A stretch of DNA of 64,000 nucleotides from contig NZ_DS990118.1 of the NCBI RefSeq assembly GCF_000187895.1, forward strand, positions 1 through 64,000, written 5' to 3'. The stretch comes from Phocaeicola plebeius DSM 17135 (GTDB lineage Bacteria > Bacteroidota > Bacteroidia > Bacteroidales > Bacteroidaceae). Positions 61,720 to 64,000 of this stretch are shown here, one piece after another. A program made the position numbers and the translations under genes. The notes below the pieces were generated by a model that saw nothing but the letters and a program-made list of their open reading frames with translations, was not told the DNA's origin and searched no databases. The first letter of the stretch is position 1. Each line of letters begins with the position of its first letter.

Positions 61720-63234
61720 ATGCATACAATTAAAAAAGTTTTTTTTATAACATCCTTATTTTTTATAGCAGGTTGTAGCACTCCCCCACAAACCTATTAT
61801 CTGGATGCAACCAATGGAAATGATACTAACTCCGGTCTTTCTGCCGATAATGCATGGAAAACATTGGAGCGAGTAAAAAAAACATCTCTTCAAAAAGGGG
61901 ATAAAATACTATTGAAACGAGGAGAAGTCTTTAATGGAATTTTAGATATTACAGGCAAAGGTACCTACACTCACCCCATCATCATCGATGCATACGGCGA
62001 GGGTAATCAAAAACCCTGTATTGCAGGGAATGATACATCCATGTATGCCGTACGTATTTTCAATTCCGATTACTTCACAATTCAAAACCTTGAAATCAGT
62101 AATACAGGTAAAGAACGAAAAGCCGGACGTACTGGATTAAAAGTAGAATGCACGAATTATGGTATTTCTCATAATATCAGAATAAACAACCTTACCATAC
62201 GTGATGTCAATGGTTCTCTTGTCAAAGAAGAGGGAGGAGGAAGTGGTATTCTGATTGTAAACGGAGGAGACAGTATTCGCTCACGCTTTGATAGTCTGAC
62301 CATAGAAAATTGTCACATTTTAAGATGTGAACGCAATGCCATGATTTGGAGCGGTTATTACGACCGTAAAAACTGGTATCCGAATAAACATACCATCGTA
62401 AGAAACAATGTGATTGAAAAAGTACCTGGTGACGGCATTGTCCCCATAGGTTGTGACAGTACACTGATTGAGTATAATCTCATGTGCGATTCACCCGACA
62501 TTCTTCCTATGACAGAGGCAGCAGCAGGTATCTGGCCTTGGAGTTGTGACAATACCATCATACAATATAATGAAGTATGGGGACATAAAGCACCATGGGA
62601 TGCACAAGGATTCGATTCCGACTACAATTGCCAGAATACCCTTATACAATACAATTACAGTCACGACAATTACGGAGGAATGGTACTTATATGCAACAGT
62701 GGAAATGCAGGAGATTATAGCTGCGGAAACATCGGAAGTATTGTTCGATATAATATCAGTATAGGAGACGGTATACGCCCGAAAGAAACACGTCAAGGTA
62801 TGTTTTCTCCCAGTATCCACATTGCTGGTCCCGTAAAGCAAACATTAGTCGAACGTAATATCATCCACGCTAACCTTAAACCTTCTGATATAGTAGACCG
62901 TACGATGATCACCTCTGACTCTTGGGATGGATATGCAGACAGTACTTGCTTCCGTCAAAATATCTATTATGCAGCAGAACCCAGCCGTTTTGATTTTACA
63001 TCTTCTACCCGAAATGCTTTCGAAGAAAACATCTACATCGGGCAGTTTAAAAATCTACCGGAAAGCCCGAAAAACAAGAAAGCCGAAAACTTCTATACAG
63101 AAAAAGTGCTGAAAGAATCTGCTGACGGCTATAAAGGGCTACATTGCCTGATGGATTCTATAAAAGTAAAAGAGCATACACTTCATTACATAAAGCCAGA
63201 AGCCATCAAGGCATTTTTCCAAAGTATATTCTAA
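61720..63234 (+). CDS. Right-handed beta-helix lipoprotein, candidate polysaccharide-degrading enzyme
   Basis: The 504-residue protein has a lipoprotein signal with Cys19 (FFIAGC) followed by STPPQTYYLDATNGNDTNSG, the usual start of secreted beta-helix lyases and hydrolases. From about residue 80 on, repeated rungs of the NxxIxxNxI type are seen (FTIQNLEISNTG, HNIRINNLTIRDVNGS, TIENCHILRCERN, TLIEYNLMCDSP, TIIQYNEVW, TLIQYNYSHDNYGG). No acidic surface signal follows the Cys. Beta-helix enzymes include PL1, PL6, PL9, GH28 and GH120-like types; the catalytic residues cannot be fixed here. Its gene closes PUL 2, 70 bp after SusD. Confidence 0.82.
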   Translation: MHTIKKVFFITSLFFIAGCSTPPQTYYLDATNGNDTNSGLSADNAWKTLERVKKTSLQKGDKILLKRGEVFNGILDITGKGTYTHPIIIDAYGEGNQKPCIAGNDTSMYAVRIFNSDYFTIQNLEISNTGKERKAGRTGLKVECTNYGISHNIRINNLTIRDVNGSLVKEEGGGSGILIVNGGDSIRSRFDSLTIENCHILRCERNAMIWSGYYDRKNWYPNKHTIVRNNVIEKVPGDGIVPIGCDSTLIEYNLMCDSPDILPMTEAAAGIWPWSCDNTIIQYNEVWGHKAPWDAQGFDSDYNCQNTLIQYNYSHDNYGGMVLICNSGNAGDYSCGNIGSIVRYNISIGDGIRPKETRQGMFSPSIHIAGPVKQTLVERNIIHANLKPSDIVDRTMITSDSWDGYADSTCFRQNIYYAAEPSRFDFTSSTRNAFEENIYIGQFKNLPESPKNKKAENFYTEKVLKESADGYKGLHCLMDSIKVKEHTLHYIKPEAIKAFFQSIF

Positions 63235-63255
63235 CAAAAGAAATTCTTATACAAA

Positions 63256-63302
63256 AAATCCCCTCACTCTTTTTTCTATAATCAGGGAGAGTGAGGGGAT
63301 TT
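63256..63302. terminator. Bidirectional terminator at the end of PUL 2
   Basis: AAATCCCCTCACTCT (63256-63270) pairs perfectly with 63288-63302, between convergent genes. Confidence 0.88.
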
Positions 63303-63331
63303 CAATTATATAGCATCAAATCTGTTAACAA

Positions 63332-64000
63332 TTAACGCCCAAAACGTTCTTTCAGTTTCGCAAGCATGTCTTGAGTCATGGCATCCAAATCATATTCCGG
63401 TTTCCAACCCCATTCTTCACGGGCACATGTATCATCCAATGAATTTGGCCAAGACTCTGCAATAGCCTGACGCAATGGATCTACCTGATACTGCATTTCA
63501 AATTCCGGAAGATATTTACGGATATTCTGATAGATTGTATTTGGTTCAAAACTCATAGAAGCGATGTTGAATGAATTACGATGAACCAACTTAGACGGAT
63601 CTGCTTCCATAATTTCTACCGCTGCACGCAAGGCATCCGGCATATACATCATATCCATATAAGTACCCTCAGCAATCGGGCAGACAAATTTTTCACCTTT
63701 AGCTGCAGAATAATAAATATCAACAGCATAGTCTGTAGTACCACCACCCGGAGGAGTCACATACGAAATCAATCCCGGGAAACGAACAGAACGGGTATCC
63801 ACACCAAAACGAGTGAAATAATAGTCACTCAACAATTCTCCAGAAACCTTAGTGACACCATACATTGTTTTAGGACGCTGTACTGTATCCTGAGGAGTTT
63901 TGTCTTTAGGAGTACCAGGTCCAAACGAACCGATAGAACTCGGAGTAAATACTGCACACTGCTTTTCACGAGCGACTTCAAGCGTATTGAACAATCCCCC
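63332..64000 (-). CDS. tdh: L-threonine 3-dehydrogenase, SDR type (partial, runs off right edge)
   Basis: The frame is open to base 64000, so the N-terminus is missing; the visible part is about 222 residues. It belongs to the extended short-chain dehydrogenase/epimerase family, with the Tyr-x3-Lys catalytic pair in MYGVTKVSGE. VFTPSSIGSFGP, VRFPGLISYVTPPGGGTTDYAVD and MMYMPDALRAA are stretches typical of NAD-dependent SDR threonine dehydrogenases. About 95 residues with the Rossmann glycine motif should lie outside the window. It oxidises threonine to 2-amino-3-oxobutyrate. A related epimerase function is less likely. Confidence 0.85.
   Translation of the reverse strand, partial: GGLFNTLEVAREKQCAVFTPSSIGSFGPGTPKDKTPQDTVQRPKTMYGVTKVSGELLSDYYFTRFGVDTRSVRFPGLISYVTPPGGGTTDYAVDIYYSAAKGEKFVCPIAEGTYMDMMYMPDALRAAVEIMEADPSKLVHRNSFNIASMSFEPNTIYQNIRKYLPEFEMQYQVDPLRQAIAESWPNSLDDTCAREEWGWKPEYDLDAMTQDMLAKLKERFGR

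Overview
The window looks like chromosome from a gut Bacteroidales, most likely the Bacteroides/Phocaeicola group; the genus is an inference. The signs are two SusC/SusD polysaccharide utilisation loci (PULs) run by hybrid two-component systems, fimbrillin-type lipoproteins, a Nudix-regulated xylose operon, few Shine-Dalgarno sequences, and promoters of the Bacteroides form TTTG-N20-TAnnTTTG. No organism name can be read from the sequence itself.

Layout. (1) 1-~3950 is the end of an integrative element with visibly higher GC than the rest: a partial excisionase-like gene, a membrane protein, a tyrosine recombinase and a four-HTH zinc-ribbon protein, followed by clustered 10-bp repeats. (2) 4131-13005 is a five-gene + strand operon: fimbrillin-NUC1 nuclease lipoprotein, a second fimbrillin lipoprotein, a TonB-dependent receptor, a DUF5689 lipoprotein and a secreted EEP-family nuclease. 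It reads as a surface system for degrading and importing nucleic acid, and is the most interesting system here. (3) 13161-13985 is a metallo-beta-lactamase-fold hydrolase. (4) 14381-19550 is the xylose operon (Nudix regulator, xylulokinase, xylose isomerase, symporter), followed by two tandem tRNA-Met genes. (5) 20124-25699 is housekeeping: START-like protein, LptF/LptG-type permease, ribBA, Bax-inhibitor-like protein, aminotransferase.

(6) 25944-42328 is PUL 1: DUF2264 protein, GH88, SusD and SusC on the minus strand, diverging from an M60 peptidase, a heparinase-II/III-like protein and a short GH29 fucosidase, then the hybrid regulator. The enzyme set points to a uronate- and fucose-bearing glycan, perhaps on glycoprotein; no sulfatase is present. 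(7) 42419-50581 holds a ferredoxin, a GH3/serine-hydrolase fusion in an operon with a two-gene 5'-nucleotidase, rplS, tRNA-Lys, tdk, rsmI and a coiled-coil lipoprotein. (8) 50672-63234 is PUL 2: a GH2 enzyme, a hybrid regulator broken by a one-base frameshift, SusC, SusD and a beta-helix lipoprotein. (9) The window ends inside an SDR-type threonine dehydrogenase.

Beyond the genes, two spaces between convergent genes (13101-13188 and 25790-25899) hold different palindromes repeated at the same exact 22-bp pitch, each just after a hairpin terminator. These arrays are unexplained.
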